Shown: one piece after another, positions 37,624-45,529 of the stretch | Position numbering within the stretch: the stretch's first letter is position 1 | Layout of the letters: each line of letters begins with the position of its first letter | DNA from: an uncultured Rhodospirillales bacterium | Lineage (GTDB): Bacteria > Pseudomonadota > Alphaproteobacteria > Azospirillales > Azospirillaceae | NCBI GenBank assembly: GCA_903920145.1 | Contig: CAIXKV010000216.1 | Span: 18,837-82,836 of the forward strand | Direction: 5' to 3' | Length of the DNA: 64,000 nucleotides | Position numbers and translations under genes: made by a program | The notes under the pieces: generated by a model | What the model saw: only the letters and a program-made list of their open reading frames with translations | Databases searched by the model: none | What the model was told of the DNA's origin: nothing

Positions 37624-39261
37624 ATGACTAATATCATTGACAATCCCTATGAAGTTAATCTTGATCGCACGGCTGCAAATCACGTTCCGCTTTCTCCACT
37701 TTCTTTTATTCGTCGGACTGCCGCCGTCTACCCCCATCGAATCGCCGTTATCCATGGTTCAATCCAGCGTGATTGGGCCGAAACCTACCGTCGGTGTGTT
37801 CGCTTGGCCTCGGCTTTGGCGGGCCGAGGAATCGGTGTGGGCGATACGGTGGCGGTGATGGCGCCTAACCTGCCCGAATTGTTCGAGGCTCATTTCGGGA
37901 TCCCCATGGTAGGGGCGGTGTTGAATGCTCTGAATGTTCGTCTCGATTCGGAAGCCTTGGCCTTCATCCTGGAACACAGCGATACCAAGGTGCTGATCAC
38001 CGACCGCGAATTTTCGGCGGTGATCAGGCCGGCCCTAGCCAAACTCAATCGGCCCATTTTGGTCATTGACATCGACGACCCAACCGCCAAAGGAGGGGAG
38101 TGTCTTGGTGAACTGACTTATGAAGCCTTCCTAGAAGAAGGAGACCCTAATTTTGCCTGGACCTTGCCAGACGATGAATGGCGGGCCATCTCTCTGAATT
38201 ACACTTCAGGAACAACCGGCAATCCTAAGGGAGTTGTTTATCATCACCGGGGCGCTTACCTGAATGCCATGGGGAATATCGTGGCCTGGGCGATGCCTCA
38301 TCATCCTGTGTATTTGTGGACTCTGCCAATGTTCCACTGCAATGGATGGTGTTTTCCTTGGACAGTGACGGCCATGGCCGGAACCCATGTTTGCCTGCGC
38401 GGTATTTCAGCCAAAGCAATCTTTGATGCCATAGCCGACCACGGTGTCACCCATTTGTGCGGGGCGCCGATCATCATGGGGCTGCTAGTCAACGCCCCGC
38501 CGGGGGCCCGTCGCCCGATTCCCTCAGGCATTCGGATGATGACCGCTGGGGCCGCCCCACCGGCTAGCGTGCTCGAGAAAATGGAACGCCTGGGCTTCGA
38601 CATCCTTCACACTTATGGTCTAACCGAAGTCTACGGGCCGGTGACGGTGTGCGCTTGGCATGACAGTTGGGACGAGCTGCCGACGGAACAACGGGCGATG
38701 TTCAAGGCTCGGCAGGGCGTCAATAGCCAAGTGCTCGAAGGCTTAATGGTCGCCGACTCTCAAACGATGGAGCCGGTGCCCGCCGACGGCGTCACCATCG
38801 GAGAGGTGTTTATGCGGGGCAACGTGGTGATGCGGGGCTACCTCAAAAACCCCCGAGCCACCGCAGAAGCGTTCGAAGGCGGCTGGTTCCACAGCGGCGA
38901 TCTGGCGGTGATGCACGAGAACGGCTATATTGAAATCAAGGATCGTTCCAAAGACATCATCATCTCAGGCGGCGAGAATATTTCCACCATCGAGGTGGAG
39001 TCGGTGCTCTATCGCCATCCTGCGGTGCTGGAAGCCGCCGTGGTGGCGCGGCCAGACGAGACGTGGGGCGAGACGCCTTGTGCCTTCGTAACAGTCAAGC
39101 CGGGGGAAACGGTCAGTCAAGCCGACCTCGTTGCTTTTTGTCGACAGAACCTTGCCCATTTCAAATGCCCGCGCCATATCGTGTTCACAGAACTGCCGAA
39201 AACCTCCACCGGCAAGATTCAGAAATTCGTTTTGCGTCAAAAGGTTAGGGATATGGCTTAA
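37624..39261 (+). CDS. Acyl-CoA synthetase (AMP-forming, ANL superfamily)
   Basis: A 545-residue adenylate-forming enzyme that activates a carboxylic acid with ATP and joins it to CoA. The motifs are LNYTSGTTGNPKGVVYHH (P-loop-like A3), HTYGLTEVYGPVT (A5), GWFHSGDLAVMHENGY (A7), KDRSKDIIISGGENIS (A8) and PKTSTGKIQKF (A10, catalytic Lys). The form resembles the medium/short-chain fatty acyl-CoA synthetase group often annotated as acyl-CoA synthetase; exact chain length is unknown. AAGGAAG precedes the ATG. A marR gene follows. Confidence 0.92.
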   Translation: MTNIIDNPYEVNLDRTAANHVPLSPLSFIRRTAAVYPHRIAVIHGSIQRDWAETYRRCVRLASALAGRGIGVGDTVAVMAPNLPELFEAHFGIPMVGAVLNALNVRLDSEALAFILEHSDTKVLITDREFSAVIRPALAKLNRPILVIDIDDPTAKGGECLGELTYEAFLEEGDPNFAWTLPDDEWRAISLNYTSGTTGNPKGVVYHHRGAYLNAMGNIVAWAMPHHPVYLWTLPMFHCNGWCFPWTVTAMAGTHVCLRGISAKAIFDAIADHGVTHLCGAPIIMGLLVNAPPGARRPIPSGIRMMTAGAAPPASVLEKMERLGFDILHTYGLTEVYGPVTVCAWHDSWDELPTEQRAMFKARQGVNSQVLEGLMVADSQTMEPVPADGVTIGEVFMRGNVVMRGYLKNPRATAEAFEGGWFHSGDLAVMHENGYIEIKDRSKDIIISGGENISTIEVESVLYRHPAVLEAAVVARPDETWGETPCAFVTVKPGETVSQADLVAFCRQNLAHFKCPRHIVFTELPKTSTGKIQKFVLRQKVRDMA

Positions 39262-39310
39262 GGACTTTGGTCCGTTGCGCCCACTCTTCCGGGCAAAGGG
39301 GGGGGGCGTG

Positions 39311-39502
39311 ATGGGGGCCGTCGATGATGTTTTCGGCGGCACCCCGGAGGTCCGTCTTTATGAACCCATTGACGGCGCAACCGAAAAAGAGGCAACACTA
39401 CCGTGTGGAGCCGCACCGTCGCCAGGCAGAACAATCGATCAGAGGTTAAACGAGACACCACCATGCAAGTGCAAATTTCGACGGTGGGAATTGCCGCTCT
39501 GA
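39311..39502 (+). CDS. Possible small ORF before marR
   Basis: A 63-codon frame whose ATG follows an eight-base G-run. The first 28 codons (MGAVDDVFGGTPEVRLYEP onward) have coding-like third positions; the remainder does not, and the frame overlaps the marR start by 40 bases. It may be a truncated gene or chance. Confidence 0.2.
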   Translation: MGAVDDVFGGTPEVRLYEPIDGATEKEATLPCGAAPSPGRTIDQRLNETPPCKCKFRRWELPL

Positions 39503-39951
39503 TCGAGCGGGCGTCACGGTTAATACATTCCATCGGCTATGCCGAGGGGCTGTATCCGGCGCAATGGACCGCGCTCCGTTTCTTTTCGGAAGCGCCGCCC
39601 TCTTCCCGAACCACGGCTGGCCTCGCCCGGTTCCAAGGCATGAGCCTCGGGCCGGTGGCACGCACAGTGCGGACTCTGGTCGAGAAGGGATTGCTGGCCC
39701 GAGCCGCCAATCCATCAAGTCGACGAGCTGATTTGATCGCGGTAACGGCGGCAGGCCAGCTTCTGCTGAAACGGGATCCTCGGGCCGCAGTGGCGGGAGC
39801 TATCGAGACCATGCCTCCCGAACATCGGGAGGCTTTGGCTATGGCCATGGAGACCTTATTGCATGGCCTGCTGGCCATTCAGCGATTTCCGGACCCAGAT
39901 CATGGCCTGGAGGCCGGCAGGCCGGCAGAGGCCGAAGTTGAGTCTCACTAG
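39463..39951 (+). CDS. MarR-family transcriptional regulator
   Basis: A 162-residue winged-helix regulator. The helix-turn-helix and wing read TAGLARFQGMSLGPVARTVRTL, then GLLARAANPSSRRADLIAVT, the family pattern. The N-terminal and C-terminal helices form the dimer interface. It lies 200 bases downstream of the acyl-CoA synthetase on the same strand and may control it, possibly with an acyl-CoA or acid ligand; this is inference. No strong ribosome site is visible. A terminator follows. Confidence 0.85.
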   Translation: MQVQISTVGIAALIERASRLIHSIGYAEGLYPAQWTALRFFSEAPPSSRTTAGLARFQGMSLGPVARTVRTLVEKGLLARAANPSSRRADLIAVTAAGQLLLKRDPRAAVAGAIETMPPEHREALAMAMETLLHGLLAIQRFPDPDHGLEAGRPAEAEVESH

Positions 39952-39994
39952 GAGAAGGGCCTTGCCTCCCTGAGTACTCAGCGCAAGCCTTTCT

Positions 39995-40028
39995 GAGGGC
40001 GTAGGCTTCTTGCCTACGCTCTCTTTAT
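39995..40028 (+). terminator. Rho-independent terminator after marR
   Basis: GGCGTAGGC and GCCTACGCT arms extend through GAG/CTC, with a five-base loop and CTTTATT downstream. Confidence 0.75.
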
Positions 40029-40076
40029 TAAGGGGACAAGGGGCCCCGTGTGGTTCACGACCTCTCATACCCTCGA

Positions 40077-40233
40077 GCCTTGATGTTGACTCATCAAGGC
40101 TGCCCTCAGACGCCGGGCGGGCGCATCCGCGCCCCCTAGAGTCCACACACTGGGGCTTCGCGTCCACGAGGACGCGGGGCCGCCGTCGCGGCCCGATACC
40201 AGCGATGTGTCAGTGTCAGGGCTCGCCGGTATC
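40077..40233 (+). repeat. Modular palindromic repeat, copy 1
   Basis: A chain of hairpins. First GCCTTGATG/CATCAAGGC (40077-40100), then a GGGCGGGCGC..GCGCCC block, then CGCGTCC/GGACGCG, then GGGGCCGCC..GCGGCCC, and last GATACCAGCGA/CGCCGGTATC. Compared with the other copies, about 20 bases before the third hairpin differ. It lies between convergent genes, and its right end supplies the last codons and stop of the glycosyltransferase gene. Related copies are at 56266-56440 (reverse), 63890-64000 and 40925-41002 (short). Confidence 0.85.
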
Positions 40234-41022
40234 ATAAAGCCGCAGGATTCGCTCGATAGGAACCCCTAGCCCGTAGAGCGCCAGGCACGTCAGATTACGC
40301 AGACTTCGGCGGAGGTAACCCGTTCGACGGAATCGCTCGGCAGACGTCATGGCTTTGCCGTCCAGCGCGACCAACCGAGCACGCCCCAGCCGGCGAATCA
40401 GGTCGACATCCTCCATCAGGGGCAAAGGTCGGAACCCGCCGATCGCATGATAAAGAGTTCGGGACAGCAGCAAACCCTGGTCGCCGTAGGGCAGGGCCAA
40501 CCACCGACACCGCCAGCGAACCCAACGCTCCAGGCGCCGGGCGGCAGGGGCTTCGTCATCAAGGGCGAAGAGAAAATAGCCCGCGCGGATTTCACTGTTG
40601 GGGTTACGGGGCGCGTTAGCCAGAAAAGCCCGAATCGTCCGAATCGCCTGATCATCCAGGCGGGTATCCGCGTGAACGAATAGGAAGAAACGGCCCGTAG
40701 CGGCTTCAGCCCCGGCGGCGAGCTGGGGCCCGCGCCCACGCGGCGCAGCGATGACTCGCGCACCACCAGCTTGAGCTATCGCTGCGGTGCCATCGCCGGA
40801 ACCGCCATCCGTCACCACCAACTCGACATTTTCTCCCAACCCAGCCAGGGCCGCTAATGTCACCGGCAAAACCGCAGCCGCGTTGAGCGTTGGAATAATC
40901 ACCGACAGCGTGGGGCTTGAGAGTGATACCGGCGAGCCCTGACCATGACACCTCGTCGGTATCAGGTCGCACTCGCTCGGTGTCTGAAGAGAGCCTTGAT
41001 GGAAGGTGCCCCTGCTCTGCAT
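40216..41022 (-). CDS. Family 2 glycosyltransferase (TIGR04283-like)
   Basis: A 268-residue GT-A transferase: TLSVIIPTLNAAAVLP, then VVTDGGSGDGT, FLFVHADTRL (the DxD-type motif region), YGDQGLLLSR and PLMEDVDLIRRLGR, the order of the TIGR04283 group. The ATG overlaps the stop of the upstream gene (TGATG). If this start is used, residues about 7-30 are encoded by a repeat copy (40925-41002); the conserved domain begins only after it. A GTG just before IIPTLNA is the alternative. The last five residues, DTGEP, lie in another repeat copy. The acceptor is unknown. Confidence 0.85.
   Translation of the reverse strand: MQSRGTFHQGSLQTPSECDLIPTRCHGQGSPVSLSSPTLSVIIPTLNAAAVLPVTLAALAGLGENVELVVTDGGSGDGTAAIAQAGGARVIAAPRGRGPQLAAGAEAATGRFFLFVHADTRLDDQAIRTIRAFLANAPRNPNSEIRAGYFLFALDDEAPAARRLERWVRWRCRWLALPYGDQGLLLSRTLYHAIGGFRPLPLMEDVDLIRRLGRARLVALDGKAMTSAERFRRTGYLRRSLRNLTCLALYGLGVPIERILRLYDTGEP
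40925..41002 (-). repeat. Modular palindromic repeat, short derivative
   Basis: GATACCGGCGAG and CTCGTCGGTATC form the terminal hairpin (40925-40963). A degenerate TGTCTGAAGAGAGCCTTGATGG follows, the remnant of the first hairpin module; the middle modules are missing. It overlaps the 5' part of the glycosyltransferase reading frame. Confidence 0.7.
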
Positions 41023-42344
41023 CAAAGTCCGCCCAGTCGTGCCATCAGAAGGCGTTGGGCTTCATCGGGACCGGCGATCAGTTCGATCAACCGGATGGAG
41101 CGCATCAGAGATTGCGATTGGGCACGGTCATAAGGAGTATCCGACACGCTCCGGCGTTCCAGTTCGGCGCAGATAGTCGATAACTTTTGTTCAACATCTT
41201 TGCGAATCCCAACAGCATCAGCGACTCGCGCACACCGTCGCAAGGATAGAGCGGATCTCTCGGCATTTTCCATTTGTTCCAGGGTGGGCTCAGACGCTGC
41301 GTCCGGTGATAAGTTCTCGAATAGATCCTGATCTGCCTTCACAATCACGGTATCAAGAACAAAATTTGCGATCTCTCGTCGGGCACTACACACTTGGTCT
41401 GCGACTTTATGATCATGTGAACCGTATAATGATCGCTCAAGAGAAATTAAACGAGCGACAAGTTGTTCAACGAGTTGTGCCCCTGCACTGGGATCGGCGG
41501 CATCATTTTGTTGTTGACGTAAAATTTGGGTTTCGCTGGCTAGGGCTGAAAGCGCATTGCTGCCAATCGTACCCAATAACTCGGCCCGTTCGGCATTGGA
41601 ACAGGGCAGTGACATCTCACCAAGAGCTTGAAGAAGGTCTCCAGGACGAGCCATTCGTGCCAAAAGAAGTAAAATAAACGTCTGAACTTTACGCATTGAA
41701 GACGCCGCCAGGCGCATCACCGTTGTCGATACCAGTTCGATTTCGACTGGAGAAAGCGATTTAATCGGTCGATCTGGTAAATTAAGTTTAGCCGTTTCAA
41801 TTTCTGGCGCGATTGATAAAATATCTGAAATATTTAATAACTGCTGTCGAACATCTTCGGTCACGGTAACGTGATCATTGCCAACACGATGTCGGCCAAT
41901 ACTGTTATTTTTTTCTAAGAAATCCGATATTTGTTGTGCCGCAGCAGACCACAAAGCCAAACCGATAGCAAAAATATCCTTCTGATTCAATGGATCCGTG
42001 ACGCGAACGCGCTCTTCGGTGCGCTGCATCAGGGACGGATCAACCGTCGCCCGAACAATGCTCCAACAAGGCTGAACAATCGCACGAGACAACCGCCCAA
42101 TTCTAGCGCGGTAGCGTTCGGTTGGATCGAATAAATCTTCCATAGGCCGAAACAAAAGCCGTTGAGCCGTCAGCGGGCGGGGCGGACGCAATCGGACCAA
42201 ACGAGGCCGGATCTGGTCGAGCACCACCCGCACTTGCCCACGATCCGGAGCTTGTTCAACCAGTTTAAGGACGTCCAAAAGCCGTTTGTCGGGAAGGCCA
42301 AGGCTAGCTAAGGCGATGCGGCGCCATTCTTCAAGCGAACTCAT
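41022..42344 (-). CDS. Unknown cytoplasmic protein (second gene of a coupled pair)
   Basis: A 440-residue, mainly helical, soluble protein with no signal peptide or membrane segment and no family I recognise. The N-terminal region is Arg/Pro-rich (QIRPRLVRLRPPRPL, then FRPMEDLFDP); a central helical repeat-like section follows (KSLSPVEIELVSTTVMRLAA onward). Its ATG overlaps the previous gene's stop by four bases, and its own stop overlaps the glycosyltransferase ATG, so three genes are translationally coupled. Codon use fits a native gene. Confidence 0.75.
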   Translation of the reverse strand: MSSLEEWRRIALASLGLPDKRLLDVLKLVEQAPDRGQVRVVLDQIRPRLVRLRPPRPLTAQRLLFRPMEDLFDPTERYRARIGRLSRAIVQPCWSIVRATVDPSLMQRTEERVRVTDPLNQKDIFAIGLALWSAAAQQISDFLEKNNSIGRHRVGNDHVTVTEDVRQQLLNISDILSIAPEIETAKLNLPDRPIKSLSPVEIELVSTTVMRLAASSMRKVQTFILLLLARMARPGDLLQALGEMSLPCSNAERAELLGTIGSNALSALASETQILRQQQNDAADPSAGAQLVEQLVARLISLERSLYGSHDHKVADQVCSARREIANFVLDTVIVKADQDLFENLSPDAASEPTLEQMENAERSALSLRRCARVADAVGIRKDVEQKLSTICAELERRSVSDTPYDRAQSQSLMRSIRLIELIAGPDEAQRLLMARLGGL

Positions 42345-43453
42345 CTCAGCTCCGCTTTGCGGACTTCATTCCTTTGGACTTGCTCATAGTCAAGAAGTCC
42401 GGTACGCCAGTCTTCGTTGGCGCGAACCCAACGTCGATGGACAGTCGTAAGCTTATGAGCCTGTTGATCGCTAATAATTTCTAATTGATTTCTTGGAATA
42501 ATCGGCAATAATGCAAAACTGTTAGCCACCATGGCTTCCCGTTCTCGGCTCCCTTTGGCGGCTGCGTCTCGAAATTCGCCGATTAAGTAATCCCAACCGT
42601 CAAGCAACCAAGCTAATTGTTGAACTTGCTCTCTCAGAGCGCTGAAGTTCTTTTCCCAGGTCTTTAACAGTTCTGACAGCGATTCAGTTTCATTGTGAAC
42701 AACTTTGACAACCTTTTCACTCATTTTATTGGTTAAATCGGCGATGCTTGCTTCAAATACACCCAAATGAGCAATCTCATCGGGCATTTCAAGTGACCAT
42801 TGGCGCAAATGGTGGCTAAATTGAGACAGTTCATCGGATAAAGCCCGTAGTCGGCCTGGTTCTGATGCTTGTGGCAATCCAATCGGGGCAACCAGACTGC
42901 TTAATGTCTCAATCCTCATATAAAGTTCATCTTGCGAAACATTCAATCGTTGAGCAACACCTTTTAAGGCTGCTTTGAGTTCTCTTTGGGCTGAAATCGA
43001 TCCCAATCCTTGCTCAATCAAATTATTAGGAGAAATATTAATCAGTTTAAGTAACTGTAAAATTAATAAAAAAGTAGTCATAATTTGGTATTGCTTTTCA
43101 CCGTCCAGAATCTCTCGAGCTTTTTGCGCCGCACGCGGCCCAGCCAATCCTTGGGCTGCGACATCTAAGGTAACGTAACGCATTTTGATTGGGTCATCGA
43201 CATTGCGTTTTTGTATCTGTTCAAACAGAACTCGATCATGTAAGGTTGTGGTTATTGTCGACATAATCGACTTCCACGGCATAATATAATACCCTTTGCC
43301 TCCTGATAAGCTTGGCAGAACAAATTCGCAGCGACCGGGGCCATCGTTACAGCGCATCCGAGCCTGAGTCAGAGCCGGAGTGGTAAAAAAAACCGCAATA
43401 CCGCGTTCAGTCCAGCTATTGGCCACCAGACCGGCTGTTTTCTCGGAACTCAT
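42341..43453 (-). CDS. Unknown protein with coiled-coil-like C-terminal half
   Basis: A 370-residue protein of no recognised family. The first 60 residues contain a compact Cys/Gly segment (RMRCNDGPGRCEFVLPSL); the rest is long amphipathic helix with Leu heptads (LSELLKTWEKNFSALREQV, QQLAWLLDGWDYLIGEFRD). No signal peptide. The ATG at 43453 has only a weak ribosome site; an internal start at MSTITTTLHDRV is possible but would discard the Cys segment. It is translationally coupled to the next unknown gene. Confidence 0.72.
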   Translation of the reverse strand: MSSEKTAGLVANSWTERGIAVFFTTPALTQARMRCNDGPGRCEFVLPSLSGGKGYYIMPWKSIMSTITTTLHDRVLFEQIQKRNVDDPIKMRYVTLDVAAQGLAGPRAAQKAREILDGEKQYQIMTTFLLILQLLKLINISPNNLIEQGLGSISAQRELKAALKGVAQRLNVSQDELYMRIETLSSLVAPIGLPQASEPGRLRALSDELSQFSHHLRQWSLEMPDEIAHLGVFEASIADLTNKMSEKVVKVVHNETESLSELLKTWEKNFSALREQVQQLAWLLDGWDYLIGEFRDAAAKGSREREAMVANSFALLPIIPRNQLEIISDQQAHKLTTVHRRWVRANEDWRTGLLDYEQVQRNEVRKAELR

Positions 43454-43599
43454 TGACGGAATCGTTTATATGGGATCAAAGGGAATCCAAGAGCGATGGC
43501 CCGCTCTGATAGTCTATCTTGAGGATAGCAGCCTATCCCAGCATTTGCCGATCAAAAAAGAAAGCGGCTGTACCCGATCGATGGATCCGCTGATCTGTC

Positions 43600-44508
43600 T
43601 CAATCCGGCCACCGTTTATGTAACCACAACCATTGATCTGGCCGCTCCCGAATCCAGCTTTCCAAGAGAGCATTGATGGTTGTCATCAATGTACGGATGT
43701 CGGCTTCGCGGTTGCCCGTATCGGGCACGGTTAAAGGCGGCAAAATGGTCAGACGAAAACGAGTCCCAGCGAGCCGTTCAGTGCGGGTTGGCAAGAGCGG
43801 GCAACGGAATTTAAGAGCCAGTTGAGCAACAGCCGGAGCAGTCATTGCCATCCGACCAAAGAATGGAATTGAAATGCCATCATTCATCTTTTGATCCACC
43901 AGCATCGCGACGGTACCGCCCTCGGCCAAAGCCGCAACGATGGCGCGGGCACCATCCCGGCCCTTTGGGACCAGTCGCCCCCGTCCGGCCCGACGCCCAG
44001 CGGTCATCAACTCTTGAATCAACGGATTATTCGGCTTCCGATAAATTGAGGTGAGGGTTAGGCCATGGCGGGACGCCCCGATGGGCAAAAGTTCCCAGTT
44101 GGCTAAATGACCACTGAACATTAAGTGGGGCCGAGGCTGTCCTTCGACCGGGTGGGGCAGGTGCTCAACACCCACCACTTCAATTCGGCGCTGAACCGGA
44201 TCATCCCAGAGCCGGTCCAAATGGGGATGTTCAGCCATCACCCGCCCAAGATTATCCCACATGCCCCGGAGAATTTCCCGATGACGCGAATCGGACAACT
44301 CCGGCAACGCTCGCCGCAAATTCACCTGCGCCCGCCGGGAGAAGGGCAGGTGCGGCCCAAGCGAACGTCCCAGCCAACCGCCAAACGCCGAAGCCCAATC
44401 CACTGGCAACAGCGCGACCAGATGATACAGCGCATGAATAACGACCGCTTCAACGGGATAGAGCAGATAATGGCGAAGTTTTCGGGCAATGGCGCTACGG
44501 TTAGACAT
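43600..44508 (-). CDS. Lipid A late acyltransferase (LpxL/HtrB family)
   Basis: A 302-residue LPLAT-family enzyme that adds a secondary acyl chain to Kdo-lipid A or its precursor. It has an N-terminal membrane helix, the catalytic GHLANWELLP (H-x4-acid, here Glu), SIYRKPNNP, GRLVPKGRDGARAIV, LVDQKMNDGISIPFFG and a C-terminal RPDQWLWLHKRWPD, all family hallmarks. The start at 44508 overlaps the lpxK stop by eight bases. It is the last gene of the LPS run waaA-lpxK-lpxL. Confidence 0.9.
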   Translation of the reverse strand: MSNRSAIARKLRHYLLYPVEAVVIHALYHLVALLPVDWASAFGGWLGRSLGPHLPFSRRAQVNLRRALPELSDSRHREILRGMWDNLGRVMAEHPHLDRLWDDPVQRRIEVVGVEHLPHPVEGQPRPHLMFSGHLANWELLPIGASRHGLTLTSIYRKPNNPLIQELMTAGRRAGRGRLVPKGRDGARAIVAALAEGGTVAMLVDQKMNDGISIPFFGRMAMTAPAVAQLALKFRCPLLPTRTERLAGTRFRLTILPPLTVPDTGNREADIRTLMTTINALLESWIRERPDQWLWLHKRWPD

Positions 44509-45529
44509 GAGCTTCAAGGGCCTCAGAAGACGGGAACACGGCCTCAAGTAGAGCCGCGAATCGATCCGGTTCCTGCCAAGCGACCGTCACCGGCACCACC
44601 TGGATTTGAGCGCGCAGCGCCGCCGGCAGGCGTGCAGCATCTTTAGCGGTGGTCACGGGCTCGGCGCCGTGGGCACGAGCGCGATCCAGCAGTGCCGCGA
44701 TTTCGTCTGATCGATAGGGATGGTGATCGGGAAAAGCCAGGGTTTCAACCAACACCCCCCCGAGCGCGCGACAGGTTTCGAAGAATTTGTCTGGTCGGCC
44801 AATGCCGGCGAAAGCCAACAACCGCCGCCCCCGAAGCCGTTCCACCACCGCCGGGTCAGGAACCAACGCGGCCTGAAGCATCGGCAGAGACAGGCCGGTT
44901 GATGCCGTCCATCCCGCAACTTCGGCAGCAATCCCAGCGCGGTCCTGGCCGAGAATCACCAGAGCCGACGCTCTGCGCAAACCACGCCAAACGGGCTCCC
45001 GCAACGGCCCTGCTGGAATCACCCGGCCATTGCCGAACCCAGCGGTCCCGTCCACCACCAGCAGCGCCAAACGATAACGAAGAGCCGGATTTTGAAACCC
45101 ATCATCCAACACAAGGGCCTTCGCTCCGGCGGCGCGCGCCGCCATGGCCCCGGCGGCCCGATCGCGCGCCACCCAGGTTGGCCCCGCAGCGGCCAAAAGC
45201 AGCGGTTCATCGCCAACCTGAACGGCCTCGTGGTCGCCGAGAGCCACCCGTACTGGGCCGGTCAGGCATCCACCATATCCCCGCGATAGCAGATGGACCG
45301 CCACCGCCCGCTCCCGGAGCCAACCCGCCACCGCCAACGCTACCGGAGTCTTTCCGGCTCCACCGGCCACCAAATTACCAACGCAAATCACGGGAGGACC
45401 AGGATCCAACGGCATCGTTCGCCATCGGCGAAGCCGTCCGGCCCCATCATACAGCCACCCTAACGGCGCCAAGGCCCATGCGGCCAATCCTGGCGGTTGG
45501 GACCAAAAATCCGGGGCCTTCAGCGTCAT
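44501..45529 (-). CDS. lpxK: Tetraacyldisaccharide 4'-kinase
   Basis: A 342-residue LpxK, which phosphorylates the 4' position of the lipid A disaccharide. An N-terminal membrane-associated helix (LAAWALAPLGWLYDG) is followed by the P-loop CVGNLVAGGAGKTPVALAV, LLSRGYGG, VGDEPLLLA and LVLDDGFQNPAL (Walker B-like). It overlaps waaA (four bases, ATGA) and the downstream acyltransferase. Confidence 0.94.
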   Translation of the reverse strand: MTLKAPDFWSQPPGLAAWALAPLGWLYDGAGRLRRWRTMPLDPGPPVICVGNLVAGGAGKTPVALAVAGWLRERAVAVHLLSRGYGGCLTGPVRVALGDHEAVQVGDEPLLLAAAGPTWVARDRAAGAMAARAAGAKALVLDDGFQNPALRYRLALLVVDGTAGFGNGRVIPAGPLREPVWRGLRRASALVILGQDRAGIAAEVAGWTASTGLSLPMLQAALVPDPAVVERLRGRRLLAFAGIGRPDKFFETCRALGGVLVETLAFPDHHPYRSDEIAALLDRARAHGAEPVTTAKDAARLPAALRAQIQVVPVTVAWQEPDRFAALLEAVFPSSEALEAHV

